Positions 54,429 through 63,001 of a DNA stretch of 64,000 bases are shown one piece after another. The notes beneath the pieces are model-generated. The model did not search any database, was not told the origin of the DNA, and worked only from the letters and a program-made list of their open reading frames with translations. Positions within the stretch are counted from its first letter, which is position 1. Every line of letters starts with the position of its first letter. Location: assembly GCA_016718655.1 (NCBI GenBank), contig JADKCV010000012.1:1-64000 (forward strand), given 5' to 3'. This DNA is from Flavobacteriales bacterium. Its GTDB lineage: Bacteria > Bacteroidota > Bacteroidia > Flavobacteriales_F > PHOS-HE28. Both the position numbers and the translations under genes were made by a program.

Positions 54429-56756
54429 TCAGAGCACGATCAACTTCCCGTGATGCACCACCGTTCCAGCGCGCTCGACCGTATAGCTGTATGAGCCGCT
54501 ATGTTCGATCTCCAACGCCAAGGAGACCGTCCCACCGACCAATCGTGCGCGTTCCACGACCCGGGAAGCCACATCGCGAATGATCAACCAATGCTCGCCT
54601 CCCTGTTCAAGCATTCCTTGGAACCGGACCTGGCCAGCGGTCGGATTGGGGTAGCAGATGAACGCAGCCCGTGGACCGTGTTCGGCTACCGATACCCCAT
54701 TGCACAAGCCTGGCAGGTTCACATCCAACCAGGCTAGTCGCGTGGCGATCCATTGCTTGAGCACCTCCAAGTCCTCGGCGTAAGTGGCACCGAACGGTCC
54801 GGCCTCTGGAGTGGGCCCGCTCACACCCAGGATCGGCCACTTCTGGAAGTGTCTTGATTGTGCGTTCTGTACCAAGGCCCCCACGCTGTCGATGTAGGCA
54901 TTGATGGAAGCTTCGCTCAATGCGTTCATCCGTTGGAATTCATAGGTGCAACGCAACTCGGATGAAAAGGTGCTGTCCTGCAACAGCCTGATGTACCAAC
55001 CGGTGGAATTGTTGTCGGTAGGACAATCGTTGATGCGATGCGCCCAGCCTGCTCCATTCGGGCCGTGGATGACCTCACACTCCTGGATCTCCTTCCAGGC
55101 CCAATCGAAGTCCCACACCGGGCCTGCCTTCAGCTTGCCGCCGTTGCTGTTCTTGTCCTTGTGGAAGTACACACTCTTCTTGAAGCCGTCGTTGCTGCGC
55201 GCCACTTCGTTCACCAGGAAGTAGGTGATGAAGGATGGGACATCCAAGTACTGCCGATAACCCAGGTCCGGGTCGGCGAAGACATCGCTGTACAACGCCG
55301 TCTCCAGCGAATCCACAAAGGCAGCGATATAGATCCGTTGTTCCGGAACGATGGCGTCCACCTCAGGATACTTGAATAGGAAGTGCACATCCAGGTCCGG
55401 ATGATCGATGGGTGAGAAATTGGACTGGAAGCTGTCGTTGGGGCCGCGCAGGTTCTGTTCCAGGATGTATCCCCCCGTGAGGTCATCGCCCACGATCTCG
55501 TCCGAGTTCAAGGAGGCGATGGCCACTCGCGCATTGTCCCGCTTGATGCTTTCCGAGAACGTGTAGATGCCCCGATAGACACTGTCCACCAGGACCTCGC
55601 ACAAGCGGGTGCGTGTCGCATACTGGCCCATCCGTCGTGATAACTCGAAAGCCAAGGCGTTCCGTACCAATGACCGGTCGTTGTAGTTGGAGAGCAGCAC
55701 CCAGTCGTTCTCAGGAGGAAGACCCAACAAAGGCACGTTGTTGTTATCGCCAAGCTCCGTGCGCGTTTCCACATTGAACGGGCGCTGTGGGTAGCCTGCG
55801 GAGGTGGCGCCCCGGATACCGATGCCCACCGGGCCGCTGTATTCATTGGAAGGGCCCGAAACGAAGGTGAGGTTGCCCTGACCGGCATACTTCAACTCCA
55901 TGCGCGCGGTGATGCGGCCGTCGAAGGGGATGTCCTGGTCCAAGGTATTGATGAGCACGATGGGCAGTTCGGAGCTCTCCAACTGAACGGTGCCTGGGTC
56001 ACTCACACAGAGTTCGAACACCCCGCTCCCACCACCATAGCCGAACACTTGGATCATGAGCAGATCACCCGGTGGAAGTTCCTGGGCCAGGATGCGCGAG
56101 TAGTACCCTTCCCCCGAATCGTCGTCGCAACCGCGAAGCGTGAGCGAGAAACAGTCAGGGCCCGTCCACAGCGCGATACCCGTGTCGTTGAGGCCGCCCG
56201 CTTCCAAGGTGCTGATGATGATGTTGCCGGAAGGAGGAACGGTCATCCCGAACCAGAGGTCACCACCCGCGTAGTTGGCGCACCCCGGACCGATACTCGA
56301 GCCCAGCACAGCCGTATTGTCCACCAGGATGCAGTCCGCCGTATCGATAGGCAATGCTGCGCAAGGCACCGTCCCCGGGTCGACGGTCGCCGCGCAGTCC
56401 ACCGCCCCGGACCACACCTCATCAACTTCGGGCGAAGGGCCATCCGCGAACAAGACATTACCGGCCGGACCAAATAACTGGTAGGTGTTCTCCTCCTCCC
56501 AATCGGCCGCCGTGTAGATCAGCAGCAGCTCCTCCCCGGTGCAGGCCTCGAAGGTGACAGCAGACCCACTGCCCGCTGCGGAATAGGTGCCCAGCAACAC
56601 GCCGTTCGAACGCACTTGTAACGTTCCACCGTTCCAACCATCGCCATAACTATCCTGCATCACCAAGGTATGATCACAGCATTGCGACCAAGCCGGTTGT
56701 CCGATGACGAACAGCAGCAACACGACCAGCCAAGCACACCCTCCGCGTAGCATCAT
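54429..56756 (-). CDS. Secreted CotH-kinase-like protein with T9SS sorting domain
   Basis: Two adjacent Met codons (56756, 56753) give a signal peptide (LRGGCAWLVVLLLFVIGQPA). An N-terminal domain repeats MQDSYGDGWNGGTLQVRSNG and a lectin-like region with DDDSGEGYYSRI. The middle matches CotH kinases, spore-coat-type atypical kinases: RMGQYATRTRLCEVLVDSVYRGIYTFSE, RVAIASLNSDEI, and the kinase core YLDVPSFITYFLVNEVARSNDG with KKSVYFHKDKN and PVWDFDWAW. The C-terminus (SVAEHGPRAAFICYPNPTAG split across the PNP motif) is a T9SS sorting domain. 775 residues in all. It probably modifies a surface protein or polysaccharide. Confidence 0.88.
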   Translation of the reverse strand: MMLRGGCAWLVVLLLFVIGQPAWSQCCDHTLVMQDSYGDGWNGGTLQVRSNGVLLGTYSAAGSGSAVTFEACTGEELLLIYTAADWEEENTYQLFGPAGNVLFADGPSPEVDEVWSGAVDCAATVDPGTVPCAALPIDTADCILVDNTAVLGSSIGPGCANYAGGDLWFGMTVPPSGNIIISTLEAGGLNDTGIALWTGPDCFSLTLRGCDDDSGEGYYSRILAQELPPGDLLMIQVFGYGGGSGVFELCVSDPGTVQLESSELPIVLINTLDQDIPFDGRITARMELKYAGQGNLTFVSGPSNEYSGPVGIGIRGATSAGYPQRPFNVETRTELGDNNNVPLLGLPPENDWVLLSNYNDRSLVRNALAFELSRRMGQYATRTRLCEVLVDSVYRGIYTFSESIKRDNARVAIASLNSDEIVGDDLTGGYILEQNLRGPNDSFQSNFSPIDHPDLDVHFLFKYPEVDAIVPEQRIYIAAFVDSLETALYSDVFADPDLGYRQYLDVPSFITYFLVNEVARSNDGFKKSVYFHKDKNSNGGKLKAGPVWDFDWAWKEIQECEVIHGPNGAGWAHRINDCPTDNNSTGWYIRLLQDSTFSSELRCTYEFQRMNALSEASINAYIDSVGALVQNAQSRHFQKWPILGVSGPTPEAGPFGATYAEDLEVLKQWIATRLAWLDVNLPGLCNGVSVAEHGPRAAFICYPNPTAGQVRFQGMLEQGGEHWLIIRDVASRVVERARLVGGTVSLALEIEHSGSYSYTVERAGTVVHHGKLIVL

Positions 56757-56959
56757 CACAGTAGCATCTGCTAGGCCTTCAAGGGGACATTCCCTTATGC
56801 CAGCGGGTGCGGCAAGCAAGTTAACACTGTCTTAACATGAGCTTTCGCGCTGCGGCACGGGATACCGACGCCTCACTGTGAACTCGGTCCCCCGTTCGGG
56901 CATCCACGATCTCGTTCCACGACTTGTGGCGAACTTCGCGCTCCAACGGATCGGAGCAC

Positions 56960-57721
56960 ATGCACGATTACCTCCAGCAGATCCTGGCCAACCCCTGGCC
57001 CAGCCTGGCCGTGGTGGCGAACCTGATCATCATCGAGAGCCTTTTGTCGGTCGACAATGCCGCCGTTCTGGCGACGATGGTGATGGACCTGCCGGAAAAG
57101 GACCGCAAGCGTGCACTCAAATACGGCATCATCGGCGCCTATGTCTTCCGGGGCATCTGCTTGGTCTTCGCTGCCTACCTCATTTCCATCTGGTGGCTGA
57201 AGCCCTTGGGAGGCTTGTACCTGTTGTACTTGGTATGGGACTGGTGGAAGGGCAAGCAGACCACCACCACCAATGATGATGTACTGAACAAGGAGAGCAA
57301 CTGGTTCTATCGGCACACCGTGGGACGCATCGGCCCCTTCTGGTCGACCGTGGTGTTGGTCGAACTCATGGACCTGGCGTTCTCCATCGACAACGTTTTC
57401 GCTGCGGTGGCTTTCTCGGAAAACCTCATCCTCATCTGGACCGGTGTGTTCATCGGGATCCTGGCCATGCGCTATGTGGCACAAGCCTTCGTGAAGCTGA
57501 TGGAACGCTTCCCCTTTCTTGAGACCTCGGCCTTCCTGGTCATCTTGGTATTGGGCCTGAAGCTCTCCTTCTCGGCGGTGGAGCACTTCGCACCCGAGCA
57601 TCCGATGAGTATCTTCATGATGAGCCACACCGCGGACCACCTGACCTCTCTCATCACCGTGGCCATCTTCTTCGTACCGGTGATCAGCTCGTTGCTATTC
57701 AACTATCCGCGAGCGAACTAG
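56960..57721 (+). CDS. TerC family integral membrane protein
   Basis: ATG 56960 (MHDYLQQILANPWPSLAVVANL) gives a 253-residue protein with about seven helices and the TerC signatures: IIESLLSVDNAAVLA with the conserved membrane Asp, WSTVVLVELMDLAFSIDNVFAAVAF with a second conserved Asp, and PFLETSAFLVILVLGLKL. TerC-like proteins export or handle divalent metals such as Mn2+ and contribute to tellurite or metal resistance. A single gene, divergent from the CotH gene. Confidence 0.92.
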   Translation: MHDYLQQILANPWPSLAVVANLIIIESLLSVDNAAVLATMVMDLPEKDRKRALKYGIIGAYVFRGICLVFAAYLISIWWLKPLGGLYLLYLVWDWWKGKQTTTTNDDVLNKESNWFYRHTVGRIGPFWSTVVLVELMDLAFSIDNVFAAVAFSENLILIWTGVFIGILAMRYVAQAFVKLMERFPFLETSAFLVILVLGLKLSFSAVEHFAPEHPMSIFMMSHTADHLTSLITVAIFFVPVISSLLFNYPRAN

Positions 57722-57810
57722 CGCATTCCCACGCGCGGCGCTAGGTTACGCTTAGCCTTACCAAGGTTGGCAATGACGTGAAAGACCTTTAGCCGAACGA
57801 TCAGCTGCTG

Positions 57811-57906
57811 TCAGCTGGCCCGTTCCGCCAAGGCCTTGCCCAGGCGCTCGATCCCCCCGGTGACCAAGGCGTTGCCCATGAAGAAGGCACGCTTCGCGTC
57901 CGTCGA
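57811..57906 (-). pseudogene. Duplicated 3' end of the cytosine DNA methyltransferase gene
   Basis: The minus strand reads ADAKRAFFMGNALVTGGIER, then LGKALAERAS and a stop at 57811. The intact gene ends AKRAFFMGNALVTGVIERLG, then KALAERAK. At the DNA level 57816-57903 matches 59873-59960 over 88 bp with only two differences. Beyond these the sequences share nothing, so this is the distal copy of a direct repeat that brackets the AT-rich segment 57904-59872. Confidence 0.9.
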
Positions 57907-58376
57907 GCCCGATCCAGGCCGTTCAAGGATCGAGTGACTTTATCCATCGCCACCTTACTCCACAATCCCTTTCGCCTGAACCGATCCCGGGTTGCGCTGG
58001 AAGAACCTGAGCACATGGAGATCTGCAGTGAAAAGGTCCAAGACAATGATCTCAACCTGGAATTCGTAGGCCTACTGCAATTTGCGAGCGGTTGTTTAAC
58101 TTTCCTCGACCATACTAACCGACTACCAGAACTTTGATAACGGGACCCAGTTCTCTCGAACGACCTATCGATCACAGGAGTCCTGACCCATCCAGCAAGA
58201 ACCACTGAACAGCCTCCTCTTCACGTGTCCAGATAGACATCTTGAATTAGACCTATGGATCCGCATTCGATACCGACTGATGACTTCTTCCGAAAAGGAC
58301 CAACTACCTCGGTCGAGAACTCTTCACCTTCACAAGTGCACACCAAAGCAACGACCACCGTCAAACTTTCAGTAAC
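57907..58376. other. 470-bp AT-rich stretch with no supported gene
   Basis: Composition is visibly lower in GC than the surroundings and continues into the gene at 58377. Short frames on both strands have no recognisable domain. The segment lies between the duplicated methyltransferase end and the secreted-protein gene. Confidence 0.45.
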
Positions 58377-59815
58377 ATGAGATCACCTTGTCCATTCCTC
58401 CTGATCATTTTGGTCCTCAGCGCGCAAACGCTCTATGCGCAGGAACTTGAACTGAGGTCTTGCGTGTACAATAGTACTGGGGTATCAGCAAGCGTAGTAA
58501 ACGACGTGATATACTGGTATAGTGGTGGCAATTACTATGTTGGGACCTTTGTGACCGGAGGAAGGACGGACACACTCCATTTCGGAACCCTTGTCCATAA
58601 CCCAGGTAGTGGTGGTGTATTCATGGCAAGGTATGACCGCATGGCAATGAGTTATGGAGCAAGGTTAGCGGAACGGCGAGTACATCCGGCATTGAGATGG
58701 GTACCGCAATAGGTTCGGATGGCGACTATTTGTACAACGTTGGCATTTTAGATCCCGAATACCCGGCCAACTTCGATGGCACCATCATCGGTCCTGGGTA
58801 CGGTGGTTTCTTAGCGAAATACAGCCAATCAGGAACGTTGCAATGGGTTCAAGGCTATGAGCATGGCATCCATTCAATGTCTGTTCTACCCGGGAATATG
58901 TTGATCAATCACGGAGACTCCGCATTAATAAAGCTAGACCCCCCAACCGGAGAGATTTTCTTCATCGCCCCCTGCAGCGGAGATGGCATCGATATACTGA
59001 GCCATAATATTTGTGACCTATATGGATCTAGCTCATCTATCCTGGTCAATCTTGGCAACTCAATTGGCGTTTATAGCTGGTCAGGCGAAATCATACGGTT
59101 CATTCCGATCGAAAAGCCTCTAGGTGCAAAGATCAGCAGCCTGAGTCCGAATGATTGGAATACGTTGGGAAGCTTTTACGCTGACTCTGGGACGGTCGTA
59201 TTCGACGGAATCGCTTATGGCAATATGCCGCAGAGCTATATTTATAAAGTATCCATGTTTGGTGATGTAGAATCCTGCGTTCCTGTAGGTCCTTTCAAAG
59301 TACACCAGGTTTTTAATTATAATTCATATTTCTATCTCGTAGCAGAATATGAACCGAACGATTTCAGGATGGTGAAGGTCCACGAGAACACGTTGGAGGA
59401 AGTGGCTTCCTTTCCAATATTCCCCACGGTGAAGGCCATCGGTACCGACCAATTCCTACTTGGCGGCTACTATTCCGAGTCCCTTACAGTGGAAGGCGTG
59501 GAGATCCAAAGGCCGAACGATTCGGGTCAACGGAACGCTATCTGGGGTTACTTGGTAAGTTCACACGTTGGCATGGACGAACAGAACGCCCACGAACAAC
59601 TATCAGGAAACCCTAACCCGGCCACTGGATCGGTAACAATTACCAGTGGCATCGTAACAAAGTTGTACATCTATTCCTCAATTGGACAGTTGATCGATAC
59701 GATACTGCTCGCAAGCGGATCGACAACGATCGACCTGGATGCATGGCCAACCGGCGTGTTCACACTTCGTACTGAAAACGGCTCAGTATTCCGGTTGATC
59801 CATCAGGAACAGTAG
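58377..59815 (+). pseudogene. Secreted protein with T9SS sorting domain, one frameshift, AT-rich
   Basis: From ATG 58377 a signal peptide (LLIILVLSAQTLYAQ) and the segment NYYVGTFVTGGRTDTLHFG are read, then the frame ends at 58712. Near 58640 one missing base restores a perfect continuation: DRDGNELWSKVSGTASTSGI runs straight into GTAIGSDGDYLYNVGILD and on to a stop at 59815, ending with a T9SS sorting domain (GNPNPATGSVTITSG, LYIYSSIGQLIDTI, PTGVFTLRTE). The D-x-x-G-N-x-L-W pattern is a propeller-type repeat. The AT-rich codon use and flanking direct repeat suggest recent arrival. The break may be a base-call error rather than real loss. Confidence 0.75.
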
Positions 59816-59867
59816 CGCATAGTACCATCTCGTTCGCGCATCGATCGATCATTTCCATAACGCCGCA

Positions 59868-61100
59868 CTATTTGGCCCGTTCCGCCAAGGCCTTGCCCAA
59901 GCGCTCGATCACCCCGGTGACCAAGGCGTTGCCCATGAAGAAGGCACGCTTCGCGTCCGTGGCACCCTCTGTATGTCCATCGGGGAACATGTTCAATCGC
60001 TCCAACTCCAGGGGCGTCAAGCGGCGGAACCTGCCCTCCGGTGTGGTCACCACATGCTTGAACCGCGATGGTGAGGTGCCGCCTTCACCCGTGACGATGG
60101 TGCGCGAGGGCTTGTCCAAGGGATCGGGGAATGCCATCGCACCCTCACTATAGGCGTATGCGAAACCATTGCTGCGGTCCACCCGGCGCTCGGATTTGCC
60201 ACCTTTGAAATACTTCCAATCCTTCACCTGACGCGAGGGAACGAAGAACTCCTTCGGAACCTGGTCGCTCGGTAACAGTACCTCACCCAAGGTGATACGA
60301 GGACCATCGTATTCCGGCAACACAGCGCACGTATATGCCTGACGACCTATGAGCACTCCCGCACCACTGAACGGGCTCTTCGCCCCTTTCCGCGCGTGGT
60401 TGAATTTCTTGGAGATGTCCGCGAGATCACCGTTGAGGGGGATCATACTCAAGCCCACCTTGCCCGGACTGCATGGGAAACCCTCTGCGATCAGCCCTTT
60501 CTCCGTGATCCATGCAGCCGGATCCTTGCTCCGACCGGCGGCTTTGCCCAAACCGGTGCGCTGGTGGTAAGCCACGAAGAACACCCTTCTGCGGCGCTGC
60601 GGCATGCCATAATCGGCCGCATTGATCACCCGCCACTCCACCACATAACCAAGGTCCGCGAGAGAGGCGAGCATCACCGCGAAATCACGTCCACGCTGGC
60701 CGATGGGTGATTTGAGCAGACGGTCCACATTCTCCAACAGGATGTAGGCCGGCCGGCGTTCGGCTAGGATGCGGTGGATCTCCCACCACAACACCCCCTT
60801 CTTTCCTTTCAATCCGGCCGCCTGTTTCAGCGTGCGTGCCACCGAATAATCCTGACAGGGGAAGCCACCGACCAATAGATCATGTGCCGGGATCTCCTTG
60901 GCCGGGACCAAGGCGATGTCCACGTTGGAATGGTGATCGGCACCGAAGCGTGCCTTGTACACGTCGGACGCCGCTTGCCGCTTCACGCCCGGCTCCCATT
61001 GATTGCTCCACACGACGCGGAACCGATCGCTGGCGCGCTCCAGTCCGATGCGGAAGCCGCCCACACCGGCAAAGAGCTCGACAACCTTCAGGGGTTCCAT
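59868..61100 (-). CDS. Orphan DNA (cytosine-5) methyltransferase
   Basis: The 410-residue protein starts at ATG 61100 (MEPLKVVELFAGVGGFRIGL). It has the ordered C5-methyltransferase motifs: I FAGVGGF, IV with the catalytic Cys in GGFPCQDYSV (Cys about 82), VI LLENVDRLL, VIII QRRRRVFFV, IX RRLTPLELERLNMFPD and X MGNALVTGV, with the target-recognition region between VIII and IX. It adds a methyl group to C5 of cytosine in a specific double-stranded site. No restriction endonuclease gene is seen beside it, so it looks like an orphan. Its 3' 88 bp are duplicated at 57816-57903. It is divergent from the pirin gene. Confidence 0.93.
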   Translation of the reverse strand: MEPLKVVELFAGVGGFRIGLERASDRFRVVWSNQWEPGVKRQAASDVYKARFGADHHSNVDIALVPAKEIPAHDLLVGGFPCQDYSVARTLKQAAGLKGKKGVLWWEIHRILAERRPAYILLENVDRLLKSPIGQRGRDFAVMLASLADLGYVVEWRVINAADYGMPQRRRRVFFVAYHQRTGLGKAAGRSKDPAAWITEKGLIAEGFPCSPGKVGLSMIPLNGDLADISKKFNHARKGAKSPFSGAGVLIGRQAYTCAVLPEYDGPRITLGEVLLPSDQVPKEFFVPSRQVKDWKYFKGGKSERRVDRSNGFAYAYSEGAMAFPDPLDKPSRTIVTGEGGTSPSRFKHVVTTPEGRFRRLTPLELERLNMFPDGHTEGATDAKRAFFMGNALVTGVIERLGKALAERAK

Positions 61101-61211
61101 GGATGGGGCGAAACTATCGGACGGGGAGCGGCCGATCAAGTACCTACCGGCTGCGTTATGAACAAGCCGATCCGCAGAAGCATACCCTCCCTTGGCACGT
61201 ACTTTCGCCGT

Positions 61212-62086
61212 ATGTCCAACATCGACCTGATCATCGAGGAACGTCCGGCCAGCATCGGCAGCTTCCTGGTGGGCCGCCTACTCCCCTTCCGCGACAAGCG
61301 CTTGGTAGGGCCCTTCTGCTTCATCGACCATATGGGACCTGCCGACTTCCCGGATGGTGAGGACTTCGATGTGGCACCGCACCCCCACATCGGCCTAAGC
61401 ACCCTCACCTACCTCTTCGAAGGCACCATCATGCACCGCGACAGCTTGGGCACTGCGGTCGAGATCAAGCCCGGGCAGGTGAACTGGATGACGGCTGGGA
61501 ATGGCATCGTTCACAGCGAACGCACTCCCGGAACACTTGCGTGGCAGGCCCAAACGCCTGCACGGCCTGCAGATCTGGGTGGCATTGCCCAAGGAACGCG
61601 AGGATATGGACCCTCAGTTCCACCATACGAAGGAGGAAGAACTGCCCACATGGACCGATGGCCCCGTGCGTTACCGGCTCATTGCGGGCGAGGCGTTCGG
61701 TAAGCGATCGCCGGTGCCGGTGTACAGCAAACTGTTCTTCCTGGAACTCCAGTACGGAGCGCGCGGAAGTGGACCTGGGGACGGCCCTGTTCGGCGAGGC
61801 GGGCCTGTACATTCTGCAAGGCGGCATCATCAGTGATGGCCACCGCTTCGGCCCGAAGCAGATCCTGGTGTCCACCCAACCTTCGCTCTGCACCTTCACC
61901 TTGGAGCCGGGCACCTCGGTCTATCTCTTCGGAGGAGAACCCTTCCCGGAGGAACGCTTCATCCACTGGAACTTTGTGGCCACCAGCAAGGACCGCATCG
62001 AAGCGGCGCGTCAACGCTGGATGGCCCAGGAGTTCCCGAAGATCGAAGGGGAGACGGAATTCGTGCCGCTCCCCATCATGCGCTGA
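61212..62086 (+). pseudogene. Pirin family protein, two compensating-type frameshifts
   Basis: ATG 61212 (MSNIDLIIEERPASIGSFLV) begins a pirin: GPFCFIDHMGPADFPDGEDF, HPHIGLSTLTYLFEGTIMHRDSLG carries the metal-binding His and Glu residues, NWMTAGNGIVHSERTP. An extra C in the CCC at 61527-61529 shifts the frame. The next frame continues EHLRGRPKRLHGLQIWVALP, and a missing base near 61758 moves it again to EVDLGTALFGEAGLYILQGG, ending at 62086. Pirins are quercetinase-like or transcription-linked cupins. The family is highly conserved and the indels lie in homopolymers, so sequencing error is likely. Confidence 0.82.
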
Positions 62087-62098
62087 ACCGGGTCGGGT

Positions 62099-62914
62099 TC
62101 ACGCTGCCTTCATGATCATCCGATCGAAGAAGCGGTCGCCGAGGTAAATGCGCAACCACATGACCGGCTTCGCGAGGAAGCCACCGGCGTAGCGTGTGCG
62201 CGGCTTTCGTGCATGGACCGCATTGGATACGAGCGCGGCGATGACATCCGGTGCCGAACCCTGCCCACCGGCCTTCCCGTTCTCCGCGCCTTTGGCCACC
62301 CGTCGTGCCAGCTCGCCGTAAGGCCCCACACCGGAGCGTTGCAACATCGGCCCTGACATCACATCGGCGAATTCGGTCTTGATGATCCCGGGTTCGATGA
62401 TCACCACATCGATGCCGAAGGGCTTCAACTCCAAGCGCAGGCAATCGCTCCAGCCTTCCAGGGCATGCTTGGTGGCGTGGTACCATGCGCCGAGCGGGGT
62501 GTACATCTTGCCACCCATGCTGCTGATGTTGATGATGCGCCCTTTGCTGGCTTTGCGCATGTGCGGGATCACCAACTGAGTGATACGCCCAAGCCCGAAG
62601 ATGTTCACCTCGAACTGGCGGCGCGCATCAGCGATCGACGTCTCCTCCACCGAACCGTAGATGGCGTAGCCCGCATTGTTGATGAGCACGTCGATCCGGC
62701 CCTGTTCACCGATGATGCGTTCCACCGCAGCACCGATGGAGGCGTCGTCGGTGACGTCGAGCGCGATGCTGCGCCCCCCGGCCTGCACCAGGTCCTGCAT
62801 CTGGTCCACACGGCGAGCTGCCCCGTAAACGATGTGCCCTTCGTTGATGAGGCGCATGGCGAAGGCCTTGCCCATGCCGCTGCTGGCGCCGGTGATGAGG
62901 ATGATCTGTTGCAT
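62099..62914 (-). CDS. Short-chain dehydrogenase/reductase
   Basis: The 271-residue protein is a classical SDR oxidoreductase: cofactor-binding TGASSGMGKAFA at the N-terminus, DVTD at about 64, NNAGYAIYG, catalytic Ser in ISSMGG and the Y-x-x-x-K pair in WYHATKHALEGW, with EPGIIKTEF after it. The C-terminal extension (RTRYAGGFLAKPVMWLR, DRFFDRMIMKAA) resembles the DltE/SDR5-type reductases that act on retinal-like or steroid-like substrates; the real substrate is unknown. A single gene, downstream of pirin in the opposite orientation. Confidence 0.93.
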   Translation of the reverse strand: MQQIILITGASSGMGKAFAMRLINEGHIVYGAARRVDQMQDLVQAGGRSIALDVTDDASIGAAVERIIGEQGRIDVLINNAGYAIYGSVEETSIADARRQFEVNIFGLGRITQLVIPHMRKASKGRIINISSMGGKMYTPLGAWYHATKHALEGWSDCLRLELKPFGIDVVIIEPGIIKTEFADVMSGPMLQRSGVGPYGELARRVAKGAENGKAGGQGSAPDVIAALVSNAVHARKPRTRYAGGFLAKPVMWLRIYLGDRFFDRMIMKAA

Positions 62915-62940
62915 TGATGGTTCGGTCGTTAGGTAGTTCG

Positions 62941-62979
62941 CAGTAGGCAGTTGGCAGTTGAAAGGGTGACTGCCTACTG
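62941..62979. repeat. Hairpin with GCAGT-type repeats
   Basis: CAGTAGGCAGT (62941-62951) and ACTGCCTACTG (62969-62979) are complementary, with further GGCAGT/ACTGCC units alongside. It sits in the short gap between the SDR gene and the TonB-dependent receptor. Similar low-complexity GCAGT palindromes are seen in other genomes; it may work as a terminator. Confidence 0.5.
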
Positions 62980-63001
62980 CTGACTGCCTAATTCGTGTGC
63001 C

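Noticed and set aside
57934..58137. A 67-residue plus-strand frame in the AT-rich gap
   Set aside because: No recognisable domain, start signal or conservation evidence; the opposite strand is also open.
59868..61100. Complete restriction-modification system
   Set aside because: No endonuclease-like gene lies beside the methyltransferase. The neighbours are pirin and a secreted protein.
61158..61160. Earlier start for pirin (MNKPIRRS)
   Set aside because: The family normally starts near the later Met at 61212 (MSNIDLIIEERP), and the extra 18 residues are not family-like.
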